Assembly: GCF_000313755.1 (NCBI RefSeq)
Contig: NZ_AMZB01000131.1
Coordinates: 1-64,000 of the forward strand
Source of the DNA: Pseudomonas nitroreducens TX1
GTDB taxonomy: Bacteria > Pseudomonadota > Gammaproteobacteria > Pseudomonadales > Pseudomonadaceae
Direction: 5' to 3'
Length of the DNA stretch: 64,000 nucleotides
Shown: one piece after another, positions 20,589 through 29,531 of the stretch
Numbering within the stretch: the first letter of the stretch is position 1
Layout of the letters: every line of letters begins with the position of its first letter
The notes under the pieces: generated by a model
What the model was told of the DNA's origin: nothing
Seen by the model: the letters and a program-made list of their open reading frames with translations, nothing else
Databases searched by the model: none
Made by a program: the position numbers and the translations under genes

Positions 20589-21012
20589 AATAGAGGCGCG
20601 AGTACCGTATATCGATCGTTTGTGTCGGCCTCCCTCTCCCTAACCCTCTCCCTGAAGGGAGAGGGGACTGGATCGGCGCAGCCTGAAGCCGATGCGTCAG
20701 CCGGCACGGATGGCTCCCTCTCCCTTCAGGGAGAGGGCGGGGGGAGAGGGCTGGCAACCGCGCCGACCTTTCCATGAAAGGGGGACCTCTCCACGAGCGC
20801 CGCATCAGCGGCGCAATTCCCTTGTTGCAGGCCTACCGGCCTGATCGCGGATAGGATCCGCTCCTACGAAAGCGCCTCTTTCCCGCCATCCTGGCACTCC
20901 CGCCAACACGACTGGCACAGAGGAAAAGACCCTCCCCGGCGCCGCTGGCAACAATCCCCTTCGATGACGCGCGCCTTCTCGGCCGCACGCTGTACTCGAA
21001 GGTGATTTCCCG
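20589..21012 (+). promoter_or_regulatory. feaR - cytochrome intergenic region
   Basis: No gene is seen in these 424 bases. The first half holds two CCCTCTCCCTTCAGGGAGAGGG-type palindromes (20644-20666, 20715-20737) and one REP-like element (20843-20866). The last 140 bases before the cytochrome gene are the likely promoter region for the cytochrome-feaB unit; no clear core promoter was identified. Confidence 0.5.
20644..20866. repeat. Dispersed palindromic repeats (three copies, two families)
   Basis: Copies of the CCCTCTCCCT/AGGGAGAGGG element at 20644-20666 and 20715-20737 and a GCGGATAGGATCCGC-type REP-like element at 20843-20866. Confidence 0.8.
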
Positions 21013-21417
21013 ATGTCCCGCAACCCGCTCCGATTCCGCGCCCTTGGCCTGCTGCTGGCCGGCGCGCTGCTGCAACCGATCCTGGCGTTCGCTGGCGACT
21101 GCCCGGCAAGCGACTCCCAGAAGGGTGAGACCGTCTTCGCCCGCGACTGCTCGATCTGCCACACCGCCAAGGCCGACGGCCCCGGCATGATGGGCCCCAA
21201 CCTGCATGGCGTGGTCGGCCGCATGGCCGGTTCGCTCGCCGGCTTCAGCTATTCCCAGGCGATGAAGGGCAAGGCCGCAGTCTGGTCGCGGGACAACCTC
21301 GACGCCTTCGTCAGCCAGCCCCAGGCCGCCGTGCCCGGAACCTACATGCCCTTCGCAGGCCTGGCCGACGCGGCCGAGCGGCGGGCGCTCACCTGCTGGC
21401 TGAGCCAGCAGCACTGA
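21013..21417 (+). CDS. Periplasmic class I c-type cytochrome
   Basis: A 134-residue protein with a signal peptide (hydrophobic LGLLLAGALLQPILAFA), one haem attachment site CSICH near residue 55 and a likely axial methionine in TYMPFAGL. The PNLHGVVGR and AMKGKAAVWS segments match the cytochrome c2/c550 class. It sits 16 bases before the aldehyde dehydrogenase gene, so both are probably co-transcribed. In pathways that oxidise arylalkylamines or alcohols in the periplasm a c-type cytochrome can take electrons from the dehydrogenase; no such dehydrogenase is in this window, so its partner is unknown. Confidence 0.87.
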   Translation: MSRNPLRFRALGLLLAGALLQPILAFAGDCPASDSQKGETVFARDCSICHTAKADGPGMMGPNLHGVVGRMAGSLAGFSYSQAMKGKAAVWSRDNLDAFVSQPQAAVPGTYMPFAGLADAAERRALTCWLSQQH

Positions 21418-21433
21418 TCCATCAGGAGAGACC

Positions 21434-22924
21434 ATGAACGTCACACAGACCCTGCCTCAGGTCACTGCCTTCCTTGCCCGCAAGCATGGCTGCTTCATCG
21501 ACGGCGCCTGGGTGGTGCCCGAAGGCGCACGCACCGAGGTACTGAACCCGGCTACCGGCCAGGCCATCTCCAGCGTCGCCGACATCGACACTGACCTGCT
21601 CGACCGTGCCGTGCAGTCCGCCCAGGCGGCCTACAAGTCCCGCGTCTGGGCCGACCTGCGTCCGGCCGACCGGGAGCGCATCCTGCTGCGCTTCGCCGAC
21701 CTGGTGGAAGCCAACGGCGAAGAACTGGCCCAGCTGGAAACCCTCAGCCAGGGCAAGTCGATCACTCTCTCGCGCATGCTGGATGTGGGCGCCACCGTCG
21801 AGTTCATGCGCTACATGGCCGGCTGGGCGACCAAGATCGAAGGACAGTCGCTGAACGTCTCCATCCCGCTGCCGCCGGGCGCCAAGTTCACCGCCTACAC
21901 CCGCCGCGAGCCGCTGGGCGTGGTGGCCGGCATCGTGCCGTGGAACTTCCCGCTGATGATCGCCGTGTGGAAGCTGATCCCGGCGTTGGCCACCGGCAAC
22001 AGCGTGGTAATCAAGCCCGCTTCGGAAACCCCGCTGACTGCCCTGCGCCTGGCCGAACTGGCCTTCGAGGCCGGCGTACCGGCCGGCGTGTTCAACCTGG
22101 TGACCGGCGACGGCCCGCGCATCGGCGGCGGCCTGGCCAGCCACAAGCTGGTCAACAAGGTGTCCTTCACCGGCTCCACCGCGGTAGGTCGCAGCGTCGG
22201 CCTGGCGGCCGTGCAGAACATGACCCGCTTTGCCCTGGAACTGGGGGGCAAGAACCCGATGATCGTGCTGGCAGATGCCAACATCGACAACGCCGTGCAA
22301 GGCGCGCTGTTGGGCGGCCTGCTGAACAACGGCCAGGTCTGCGCCGCCGCTTCGCGCTTCTATGTGCACCGTTCACGCTACGACGAATTCGTCGAGAAAC
22401 TGGCCGCTGCCGTCGCAGGCATGAGCCTGGGCGAGGGCATGGACCCGACTGCGCAGATCAACCCGCTGGTTTCGGCCAAGCAGCAGCGCAGCGTGCTGGA
22501 ACACATCGCCCGTGCCGGCGAGCAGGGCGCGCGCATCGTCTGCGGCGGCGGGCAGGTCGGCGGTAGCGGCTTCTATGTGCAGCCCACCGTGCTGGCCGAT
22601 GTGACCATGCAGATGGCCGTGGCCCGTGACGAAGTCTTCGGCCCGGTGCTGGCGGTGCTGCCATTCGACGAGGATGACGAGGCCATTGCCATGGCCAACG
22701 ACAGCGAATACGGCCTGGGCGCGAGCCTGTGGACCAACGACCTGTCCAAGGCGATGAACCTGGTGCCGCGCATCGAGTCCGGCACCGTGTGGGTCAACGC
22801 CCACGTGCTGCTCGACCCGAGCATGCCCTTCGGCGGCGTCAAGCAGTCGGGCATGGGCCGCGAGTTCGGCCGCGCCGTGGTCGAGGCCTATACCGAGATC
22901 AAGTCGGTGTGCATTGCGCACTGA
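21434..22924 (+). CDS. feaB: Phenylacetaldehyde dehydrogenase (FeaB/PeaE-like)
   Basis: A 496-residue NAD-dependent aldehyde dehydrogenase. The catalytic glutamate is in ALELGGKNP, the catalytic cysteine in NGQVCAAASRFYV, and the coenzyme motif in FTGSTAVG. It oxidises phenylacetaldehyde to phenylacetate, feeding the adjacent paa pathway. Substrate assignment rests on similarity to FeaB and on the neighbours feaR and paa; other aldehydes are possible. The ribosome binding site is AGGAGA, and a strong terminator follows. Confidence 0.88.
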   Translation: MNVTQTLPQVTAFLARKHGCFIDGAWVVPEGARTEVLNPATGQAISSVADIDTDLLDRAVQSAQAAYKSRVWADLRPADRERILLRFADLVEANGEELAQLETLSQGKSITLSRMLDVGATVEFMRYMAGWATKIEGQSLNVSIPLPPGAKFTAYTRREPLGVVAGIVPWNFPLMIAVWKLIPALATGNSVVIKPASETPLTALRLAELAFEAGVPAGVFNLVTGDGPRIGGGLASHKLVNKVSFTGSTAVGRSVGLAAVQNMTRFALELGGKNPMIVLADANIDNAVQGALLGGLLNNGQVCAAASRFYVHRSRYDEFVEKLAAAVAGMSLGEGMDPTAQINPLVSAKQQRSVLEHIARAGEQGARIVCGGGQVGGSGFYVQPTVLADVTMQMAVARDEVFGPVLAVLPFDEDDEAIAMANDSEYGLGASLWTNDLSKAMNLVPRIESGTVWVNAHVLLDPSMPFGGVKQSGMGREFGRAVVEAYTEIKSVCIAH

Positions 22925-22956
22925 TTGATCGTTCGAGCAACACCCTCGTTTTGCAG

Positions 22957-22980
22957 CGGGCCTTCGGGCCCGTTTTTTTT
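22957..22980 (+). terminator. Terminator after feaB
   Basis: CGGGCC/GGCCCG stem with TTCG loop followed by eight T residues, 32 bases past the stop codon. Confidence 0.92.
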
Positions 22981-23005
22981 GCGGGAAGTGGACAAGATTG
23001 GACTT

Positions 23006-23079
23006 GCAGGAGCGAGCTTGCTCGCGAACAACCGACGGCAACGCAGCTGGGACGGTTCGCGAGCAAGCTCGCGCCTACG
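23006..23079. repeat. Inverted pair of REP-like palindromes
   Basis: GAGCGAGCTTGCTCGC-type element at 23006-23028 and its inverted copy at 23054-23079, between the convergent feaB and fahA genes. Confidence 0.85.
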
Positions 23080-23168
23080 AAGAGCAGATGCTGCTTGTAG
23101 GGGCGGGGTATGCCCGCGAACGCACAACGTGCGCCGGAGATCCGGCGGCTAAGGCTGGCGCGGCGGCC

Positions 23169-24473
23169 TCAATGCGCCGGCAGAATCCGCCCACGGCACT
23201 CGCCGAAGCCGATGGACGCATGCCCCTCGCGGCGGCAGCGGGCGCGGAGGATGACCTCGTCGCCGTCTTCGAGGAAGCGGCGTTCCTCGCCGTTGCCCAG
23301 CACCAGCGCCTGCTTGCCGCCGAAGGTGAGCTCCAGCAGGCTGCCGAAGCTGTCCGGGGTTTCGCCGGAGAGGGTGCCGGAACCGAACAGGTCGCCCGCT
23401 TGCAGGCGACAGCCGTTGACGCTGTGGTGCGCCACCATCTGGGCGACGGTCCAGTACATGTTCAGCGTGTTGCTCAGGGCGATGCGCTCCGGACCCTGGT
23501 GCTCGCGGCGCATGCGTGCGGTGTGCAGCAGGACTTCCAGTTCGATGTCCAGCGCGCCGTGCTGCTGGTCGGTCTCGTCATAGAGGTACGGCAGCGGCTG
23601 CGGATCGCCTTCCGGTCGGGTCGGCTGGGCGACGCGGAAAGGCTCCAGCGCCTCGGCGGTGACCACCCAGGGCGACACCGTGGTGGCGAAGCTTTTCGAC
23701 AGGAACGGCCCCAGCGGCTGGTATTCCCAGGCCTGTACGTCGCGCGCGGACCAGTCGTTGAGCAGGCAGAAGCCGGCGATGTGGCCAGAGGCGGCGTCTA
23801 TCGGAATGGCCTTGCCCTGGTCGTTGCCCTGGCCGATCCAGATGCCCAGTTCCAGCTCCAGGTCCATCCGTGCGCAGGGGCCGAACACCGGTGCCTCGGC
23901 GCCGGCGGGCAGGGTCTGGCCGTTGGGGCGGCGCACTTCGGTGCCGGAGGGCACAACGGTGGAGGCGCGGCCGTGGTAGCCGATGGGCACGTACTTGTAG
24001 TTGGGCAGCAGCGGGTTGTCCGGGCGGAACAGCTTGCCGACGTTCTGCGCGTGGTGGATGCCGACGTAGAAGTCGGTGTAGTCGCCGACCCTGGCCGGCA
24101 GGTGCATACGGCACGCGGCCTGTGGCTTGAGCAGCGCAGCGCCCAGGTGTTCCATGCGCTTCTGTTCGCCGCAGCCTTCGCTGAGCAGGTGGATCAAGGC
24201 GTCACGCAGGGTGCGGCGGGCCGTGCCGCCAAGGGCGAAGAAGGCGTTGAGGCTGTCGCCGCTTGCCACCAGCGCGGCCTGGTGGGCGGCGCCGTGGAAG
24301 AGGCCGGTTTCGCAGGCGGTCCTCAGGTCGAAGATGTAGTCGCCGATGGCGACGCCGCCTCTGGGCGAGTCGCCGGGTGGGCTGAACACGCCCAGCGGCA
24401 GGTTCTGCAGGGGAAAGTCCGGGTGGCCGTTGGCCGATTCGATCCAGCTTTGTGCGTTGTGGGCGACGCTCAT
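23169..24473 (-). CDS. fahA: FahA: fumarylacetoacetase
   Basis: A 434-residue enzyme that hydrolyses fumarylacetoacetate to fumarate and acetoacetate, the last step of homogentisate (tyrosine/phenylalanine) catabolism. The N-terminal FAA-type domain and the metal-binding catalytic domain are visible, with DFYVGIHHAQNVGKLFRPDN, MDLELELGIWIG, LNDWSARDVQAWE and GTLSGETPDSFGSLLE segments that contain the metal ligands and active-site residues. It begins 1 base after hmgA ends. No maiA gene follows it. Confidence 0.96.
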   Translation of the reverse strand: MSVAHNAQSWIESANGHPDFPLQNLPLGVFSPPGDSPRGGVAIGDYIFDLRTACETGLFHGAAHQAALVASGDSLNAFFALGGTARRTLRDALIHLLSEGCGEQKRMEHLGAALLKPQAACRMHLPARVGDYTDFYVGIHHAQNVGKLFRPDNPLLPNYKYVPIGYHGRASTVVPSGTEVRRPNGQTLPAGAEAPVFGPCARMDLELELGIWIGQGNDQGKAIPIDAASGHIAGFCLLNDWSARDVQAWEYQPLGPFLSKSFATTVSPWVVTAEALEPFRVAQPTRPEGDPQPLPYLYDETDQQHGALDIELEVLLHTARMRREHQGPERIALSNTLNMYWTVAQMVAHHSVNGCRLQAGDLFGSGTLSGETPDSFGSLLELTFGGKQALVLGNGEERRFLEDGDEVILRARCRREGHASIGFGECRGRILPAH

Positions 24474-24474
24474 G

Positions 24475-25767
24475 TCATTGCTCCTGGGATGGGGCGAAGG
24501 TCTTCTGCATGCCGCTCCAGCAGCTGTCGTAGTCGCGCTGCAGTTGCGGGCAGTCGAGGGCGAAGCGGCTGGGGCGCAGCACGCGGCCGGTCTCGAACAT
24601 GAAGGCCATGGTCTTGTCGATCTTGTGGGGTTTGAGGTCGGCGGTGATGGCCTGCACGGTGGTGGCGTTGTCCGGGCCGTGGGCGCTCATGCAGTTGTGC
24701 AGCGAGGCGCCGCCGGGGACGAAACCGTCGGCCTTGGCGTCGTACACGCCCTGGATCAAGCCCATGAATTCGTTCATCAGGTTGCGGTGGAACCACGGCG
24801 GACGGAAGGTGCTCTCGGCCACCATCCAGCGCGGTGGGAAGATCACGAAGTCCATGTTGGCCATGCCGTGGGTGTCGCTGGGCGAGGTCAGCACGGTGAA
24901 GATGGACGGGTCCGGATGGTCGTAACTGATCGAACCGATGGTGTTGAAGCGGCGCAGGTCGTATTTGTAGGGCACGTTGTTGCCGTGCCAGGCGACGACG
25001 TCGAGCGGCGAGTGGTCGAGCTGGGTGGCCCAGAGTTCGCCGAGGAACTTCTGCACCAGCTGAACCGGGGCTTCCACGTCTTCGTAGTGCGCCACCGGGG
25101 CGAGGAAGTCGCGCGGATTGGCCAGGCCGTTGCTACCGATGGGACCGAGGTCCGGCAGGCGCAGCGCGGCGCCGTGGTTCTCGGCCACATAGCCGGCGGC
25201 TTCGGCTTCCAGCAACTCGACGCGCAGGCGCATGCCGCGCGGGATAACGGCGATCTCCAGCGGCTCCAGCTCCAGTACGCCCAACTCGGTGACCAGGCGC
25301 AGGCGGCCCGCCTGGGGCACGATCAGCAGCTCGCCGTCGGCGTTGAAGAACACCCGGCGCATCGAGATGTTGGCGCGGTAGGCATACAGGCTGACGCCGC
25401 TCACGGCCTCGGCGTCGGCGTTGGCGGCCATGCATAGCAGGCCGTCGACGAAGTCGGTAGGCTCCTGCGGGATGTCGAAACTGTTCCAGCGCAGGCGGTT
25501 GGGTGTGACCGGGCCGAGGGCGCTGCCGGTGATCTGCCGCTCCAGGCGCTCGAAGCACGGGTGCGCGGCGGACGGCCGGATGCGGTACATCCAGGTGCGC
25601 CGCGCCTCGCTGCGCGGCACGGTGAAGGCGGTGCCGGAGAACTGCTCGGCGTAGAGGCCCAGCGGCACCTGCTGTGGCGAGTTCATGCCAACGGGCAGGG
25701 CGCCGGGAAGGGCCTCGCTGGCGAATTCATTGCCAAAGCCGGATTGGTAGGCAGGGGAGGCGGTCAT
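24475..25767 (-). CDS. hmgA: HmgA: homogentisate 1,2-dioxygenase
   Basis: A 430-residue iron dioxygenase that opens the homogentisate ring to maleylacetoacetate. [19 protein letters not shown] at the N-terminus and the C-terminal segments [25 protein letters not shown] and [12 protein letters not shown] carrying metal-ligand histidines/glutamate are typical. The start ATG at 25767 follows an AAGAGAAAC purine stretch; the longer frame runs across the operator and into hmgR antisense and was rejected. Confidence 0.96.
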   Translation of the reverse strand: MTASPAYQSGFGNEFASEALPGALPVGMNSPQQVPLGLYAEQFSGTAFTVPRSEARRTWMYRIRPSAAHPCFERLERQITGSALGPVTPNRLRWNSFDIPQEPTDFVDGLLCMAANADAEAVSGVSLYAYRANISMRRVFFNADGELLIVPQAGRLRLVTELGVLELEPLEIAVIPRGMRLRVELLEAEAAGYVAENHGAALRLPDLGPIGSNGLANPRDFLAPVAHYEDVEAPVQLVQKFLGELWATQLDHSPLDVVAWHGNNVPYKYDLRRFNTIGSISYDHPDPSIFTVLTSPSDTHGMANMDFVIFPPRWMVAESTFRPPWFHRNLMNEFMGLIQGVYDAKADGFVPGGASLHNCMSAHGPDNATTVQAITADLKPHKIDKTMAFMFETGRVLRPSRFALDCPQLQRDYDSCWSGMQKTFAPSQEQ

Positions 25768-25783
25768 GGTGGTTTCTCTTGTT

Positions 25784-25802
25784 ATCGTAATCCAATTACG
25801 AT
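25784..25802. promoter_or_regulatory. Palindromic operator in hmgA-hmgR intergenic region
   Basis: A perfect inverted repeat with 8-bp arms ATCGTAAT and ATTACGAT separated by CCA, followed by a degenerate half-site (AACGTAATTTCG). It lies 16 bases upstream of hmgA and 62 upstream of hmgR, where an IclR-type repressor such as HmgR would be expected to act on both genes. Confidence 0.75.
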
Positions 25803-25864
25803 TAACGTAATTTCGTAGTGACGGGCCGTCAAGCCCGTCTGGGAGTTCCTTTAAGTTGAAGACC

Positions 25865-26596
25865 ATGAACGACGCTGAAGACTCCGTCCCGACGAAGGGC
25901 GCGAAAGTACAGTCCGCCGAGGTGGGCACGCAGATCCTCAAGGCCCTGGCGGACCTCGCGCCGAGCACCTCGCTCAAGCGCCTGGGCGAGTACCTGGACA
26001 TGCCGGCGGCGAAGGTCCACCGCTACTTGCAGGCGCTGATCGCCAGCGGCTTCGCCGAACAGGACCCGCTGACCAACCATTACGGCCTGGGACGTGAGGC
26101 GTTGTATGTCGGGCTGGCCGCGATCCGCCGGCTGGATGTGGTGAAGGTGGCCAGCCCGGCGCTGGCCGATCTGCGCGACGCGCTGGGGCAGACCTGTTTC
26201 CTTGCCATCTGGGGCAGCCACGGGCCGACCGTGGTGCAGGTGGAGCCGGCCCAGGGCATGGTGACGCTGGTCACCCAGGTGGGCTCGGTGCTGCCGCTGT
26301 ACGGCTCGTCCACCGGGCTGGTGTTTGCAGCGTTCAAGGCCGGGCTGGAGGAGGGCGCGGACCAGTCAGTGCTGGAGGGCATTCGCAGCGAAGGGCTGCA
26401 TGCGATCCACGGGTTGCTGATGCCTGGAGTGAACGCGCTGTCGGTGCCGCTGTTCAAGACCGGGCGCGAACTGGCCGGGGTGATTACCGTGGTCGGCTCA
26501 CAGGCGAGCTTTGCCGCCGAAGCTCATGGCGAGGCGGCCCAAGCGCTGCTGGCGATGGCGCGGGAGGTGAGTTTGGGGATGGGGGGAGAGGTTTGA
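25865..26596 (+). CDS. hmgR: HmgR: IclR-family regulator of homogentisate catabolism
   Basis: A 243-residue IclR-type regulator: N-terminal winged helix ([30 protein letters not shown]) and C-terminal effector domain ([34 protein letters not shown]). HmgR is known to repress hmg genes with homogentisate as inducer. It is divergent from hmgA with the palindromic operator between them. A TTG three codons upstream (25856), with GGGAG 10 bases before it, is an alternative start. Confidence 0.9.
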   Translation: MNDAEDSVPTKGAKVQSAEVGTQILKALADLAPSTSLKRLGEYLDMPAAKVHRYLQALIASGFAEQDPLTNHYGLGREALYVGLAAIRRLDVVKVASPALADLRDALGQTCFLAIWGSHGPTVVQVEPAQGMVTLVTQVGSVLPLYGSSTGLVFAAFKAGLEEGADQSVLEGIRSEGLHAIHGLLMPGVNALSVPLFKTGRELAGVITVVGSQASFAAEAHGEAAQALLAMAREVSLGMGGEV

Positions 26597-26902
26597 CTGT
26601 CTGAGGCTTCGGTGCTCGGGCGGGCCCTCTCCCCAGCCCTGAAGGGAGCGGGGGTATCCGAGTGAAGCTCGGCGACAGTGCGTTCCTGACGCCTCGGCAT
26701 CAGGGGGAACCATAGCTGCGCTTCATGCCGATTCGGCTCCCTCTCCCTTCAGGGAGAGGGCGGGGGGAGAGGGTGGTGGGCAGAGCGAGCAACCTTCGGG
26801 GAGAGAGCCTTCGCAGGACCGAGGGGGACGCCTGGTCCTTGCTCGCGAACAGCCCAGCAATGGGGCCGGTTCGCGAGCAGGCGCGCTCCTGCAAATCCCT
26901 GT
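26597..26902. other. Gene-free convergent region with repeats
   Basis: These 306 bases between the convergent hmgR and dhcR genes contain a degenerate copy (26625-26653) and a good copy (26738-26760) of the CCCTCTCCCTTCAGGGAGAGGG element plus REP-like elements near 26832-26892. No gene and no clear terminator was seen. Confidence 0.7.
26625..26892. repeat. Cluster of dispersed palindromic repeats
   Basis: Two copies of the CCCTCTCCCT element family, one degenerate, and a diverged REP-like copy ending in GCGAGCAGGCGCGCTC at 26868-26892. Confidence 0.75.
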
Positions 26903-27796
26903 TCACTCCCGCTCCATCCCCGCCCAGTCCGTCCCCTTCACCAGCACATCGCTCAATGCCTGCGCGGCGCTGGAGAGCTGGTGTTCGGCCAGGCAGAACA
27001 ATCCCACACGGCGCTCGATGCGCGGCTCGTCGAGGGCCACGCAGCGCGCGCCCAGCTCTTCCATCTGCTGCCTGCACAGGCGCGGTACGGCGCTGACGCC
27101 AAGCCCCTCGGCCACCATCCGGCCCACCGTCACCAGTTGATGGCTCTCGAACGCCACCGGAAGTCGCCCCTGCAGCTGTTCTTCCAGCAGCAGACGCACG
27201 GCCGATGGGCGTTGCAGGGTGATGAAATGGTCTTCCAGCAACTGCTCCCAGGTGATCCGCGATTCGTTCGCCAGAGCTGAATCTGCCGGCAGTACGGCGA
27301 TGAAACGGTCGGTGTAGAAAGGCGTGAAAGCCAGTCCGTCGAGGCTGTCCGGCTCCAGGGCAATCCCCAGTTCCACCCGATGGTTGCGCACCATCTCCAG
27401 CACCTGCTCGTTGATCACGTCGTGCACCGCAACGTTCACTTTCGGGTGACGGTCGCGGAATGCACGCAGCACGGCAGGCAGAAGATTGCCGGCGAAGGAG
27501 GGCATGGCGGCGATGGAGACCTTGCCCAGCTGCAGGGTGAAGTGCTGATGCATCACTTCCTCGGCATTATCCCAATCCGCCAGCAGGCGGCGGGCCAGCG
27601 GCAGCAGTGTTTCGCCCTCGGGCGTGAGCGCCACGCTGCGGGTGGTGCGCACCAGCAACTGGCCGCCCAGGGACTCTTCCAGGCTCTTGATCGCCAGGCT
27701 CAGCGCCGGTTGCGACAGGTGCAGGCGCTCGCAGGCCTGGGCGAAGCTCAGGGTCTGGGCGACGGCGAGGAACGCGCGCAGTTGCTTGACCGTCAT
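26903..27796 (-). CDS. dhcR: LysR-family regulator (DhcR-like)
   Basis: A 297-residue LysR-type regulator with N-terminal helix-turn-helix (FAQACERLHLSQPALSLAIKSLEESLGGQLLVR) and a substrate-binding-type effector domain. It is divergent from dhcAB-atoB, 123 bases away, the arrangement expected for a regulator of the CoA-transferase unit; the same arrangement is remembered for the carnitine/dehydrocarnitine locus of P. aeruginosa. The inducer cannot be read from sequence. The ATG at 27796 gives the family start MTVKQLRAFLAV. Confidence 0.82.
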   Translation of the reverse strand: MTVKQLRAFLAVAQTLSFAQACERLHLSQPALSLAIKSLEESLGGQLLVRTTRSVALTPEGETLLPLARRLLADWDNAEEVMHQHFTLQLGKVSIAAMPSFAGNLLPAVLRAFRDRHPKVNVAVHDVINEQVLEMVRNHRVELGIALEPDSLDGLAFTPFYTDRFIAVLPADSALANESRITWEQLLEDHFITLQRPSAVRLLLEEQLQGRLPVAFESHQLVTVGRMVAEGLGVSAVPRLCRQQMEELGARCVALDEPRIERRVGLFCLAEHQLSSAAQALSDVLVKGTDWAGMERE

Positions 27797-27919
27797 TGAT
27801 AGGTAAGCCAAATCAATCAATTGGAAAAACAAACTTAACAAATCAGTCTCCACCCGTGAAGCTGCATTCGCTCTCTGACCGATGGGTCGGACATTCCAAA
27901 TACAAGAGGCAGCAGCAAC

Positions 27920-28615
27920 ATGGCAGGACTCGACAAGCGTGTAGGCAGTTACGAGGAAGCCCTTGCCGGGCTCACCGACGACATGACGGTATTGGCGGGC
28001 GGCTTCGGCCTCTGCGGCATCCCGGAAAACCTCATCGGGCAGATCCGCAGGATGGGTGTGAAGGGCCTGACCGTCGTCTCCAACAACTGTGGCATCGACG
28101 GCTTCGGCCTCGGCGTGCTGCTGGAGGACCGCCAGATCCGCAAGATGATCGCTTCCTACGTGGGCGAGAACGCGCTGTTCGAGCAGCAGCTGCTGTCCGG
28201 TGAACTGGAGGTCGAACTGACCCCGCAGGGCACGCTGGCGGAAAAACTCCGCGCTGGTGGCGCCGGTATCCCTGCTTTTTTCACCGCCACCGGCTACGGC
28301 ACTCCGGTCGCTGACGGCAAGGAAGTGCGCGAGTTCGAAGGCCGCCACTATGTAATGGAGCGCGCCATCACCGGCGACTTCGCCATCGTCAAGGGCTGGA
28401 AGGCCGACCACTACGGCAACGTCATCTACCGCCACACCGCGCAGAACTTCAATCCGGTAGTCGCCACCGCGGGCCGCATCACGGTCGTCGAGGTGGAGGA
28501 GATCGTCGAGCCGGGCGAGCTGGACCCGACCCAGATCCACACCCCCGGCATCTATGTCGACCGCATCATCCAAGGCTCCTTCGAGAAGCGCATCGAAAAG
28601 CGCACGACTCGCTAA
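27920..28615 (+). CDS. dhcA: 3-oxoacid CoA-transferase subunit A
   Basis: A 231-residue family I CoA-transferase alpha subunit, with the family segment [13 protein letters not shown] and the glycine-rich [15 protein letters not shown]. With the beta subunit it moves CoA from succinyl-CoA (or acetyl-CoA) to acetoacetate or 3-dehydrocarnitine. The neighbours fahA (acetoacetate producer), atoB and atoE fit ketone-body use; the gene could equally be named scoA or atoD. It has a weak AGAGG ribosome binding site. Confidence 0.9.
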   Translation: MAGLDKRVGSYEEALAGLTDDMTVLAGGFGLCGIPENLIGQIRRMGVKGLTVVSNNCGIDGFGLGVLLEDRQIRKMIASYVGENALFEQQLLSGELEVELTPQGTLAEKLRAGGAGIPAFFTATGYGTPVADGKEVREFEGRHYVMERAITGDFAIVKGWKADHYGNVIYRHTAQNFNPVVATAGRITVVEVEEIVEPGELDPTQIHTPGIYVDRIIQGSFEKRIEKRTTR

Positions 28616-28761
28616 GGATCGGCTGCGCGTCGGCCTGGCGGCGGGAAACGAGGCCTGCTCATTCAGGGCATTCAAACTCCGCGTCCTCGTTTCAAATCCG
28701 CCTAGCCAGTCGCTAGCTCGCTCGATCTTCAACCGCATTGAACAAGAGAAGAGATTCAGCC

Positions 28762-29418
28762 ATGGCACTTACCCGCGAACAGATGGCTCAGCGCGTGGCG
28801 CGCGAGCTGCAGGACGGCTTCTACGTGAACCTGGGCATCGGCATCCCGACCCTGGTCGCCAACTACGTGCCCGAGGGCATGGAGGTGATGCTGCAATCGG
28901 AGAACGGCCTGCTCGGCATGGGCGCGTTCCCCACCGAAGACGAAGTTGACGCCGACATGATCAACGCCGGCAAACAGACGGTCACCGCCGTGAAGGGCGC
29001 CTCGATTTTCTCCTCCGCCGAATCCTTCGCGATGATCCGTGGCGGCCACGTCGACCTCACCGTGCTCGGTGCCTTCGAGGTGGACGTGCAGGGCAACATC
29101 GCCTCCTGGATGATCCCCGGCAAGCTGGTGAAAGGCATGGGCGGCGCCATGGACCTGGTGGCCGGCGCGGACAACATCATCGTCACCATGACCCACGCCT
29201 CCAAGGACGGCGAATCCAAGCTGCTGGAGCGCTGCTCGCTGCCGCTGACCGGCGCCGGCTGCATCCGCAAGGTGCTGACCGACCTGGCCTACCTGGAGAT
29301 CGAGGACGGCGCCTTCATCCTGCGCGAGACCGCGCCGGGCGTGAGCGTCGCCGAGATCGCCGAGAAGACCGCCGGCCGCCTGATCGTGCCGGACGATGTG
29401 AAGGAAATGACTTTCTGA
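28762..29418 (+). CDS. dhcB: 3-oxoacid CoA-transferase subunit B
   Basis: A 218-residue beta subunit. The catalytic glutamate lies in SENGLLGMG, and GIGIPTLVANYVPEG is typical. The ATG at 28762 is preceded by AAGAGAAGAG; an in-frame ATG-less extension of 8 residues upstream was not used. Unusually, 146 bases without a gene separate it from subunit A, whereas such subunits are often overlapping. Confidence 0.92.
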   Translation: MALTREQMAQRVARELQDGFYVNLGIGIPTLVANYVPEGMEVMLQSENGLLGMGAFPTEDEVDADMINAGKQTVTAVKGASIFSSAESFAMIRGGHVDLTVLGAFEVDVQGNIASWMIPGKLVKGMGGAMDLVAGADNIIVTMTHASKDGESKLLERCSLPLTGAGCIRKVLTDLAYLEIEDGAFILRETAPGVSVAEIAEKTAGRLIVPDDVKEMTF

Positions 29419-29432
29419 CTCACTGATACCCT

Positions 29433-29504
29433 GTAGGAGCGAGCTTGCTCGCGAACGCTCTGGCTTGGGTGCCTCAGTCGGTTCGCGAGCAAGCTCGCTC
29501 CTAC
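29433..29504. repeat. Inverted pair of REP-like palindromes
   Basis: Near-identical GAGCGAGCTTGCTCGC elements at 29433-29456 and 29480-29504 in opposite orientation, inside the dhcB-atoB gap. Such a pair can form a long stem-loop in the mRNA between the two genes. Confidence 0.88.
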
Positions 29505-29531
29505 AAAGTCCGACCGCCCCGGAGAATTCAG

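Noticed and set aside
27797-27919. LysR-box (T-N11-A) candidates between dhcR and dhcA, including CAATCAATTG at 27814
   Set aside because: The symmetric arms are only 4 bases and several equally weak matches occur; not enough to call a site.
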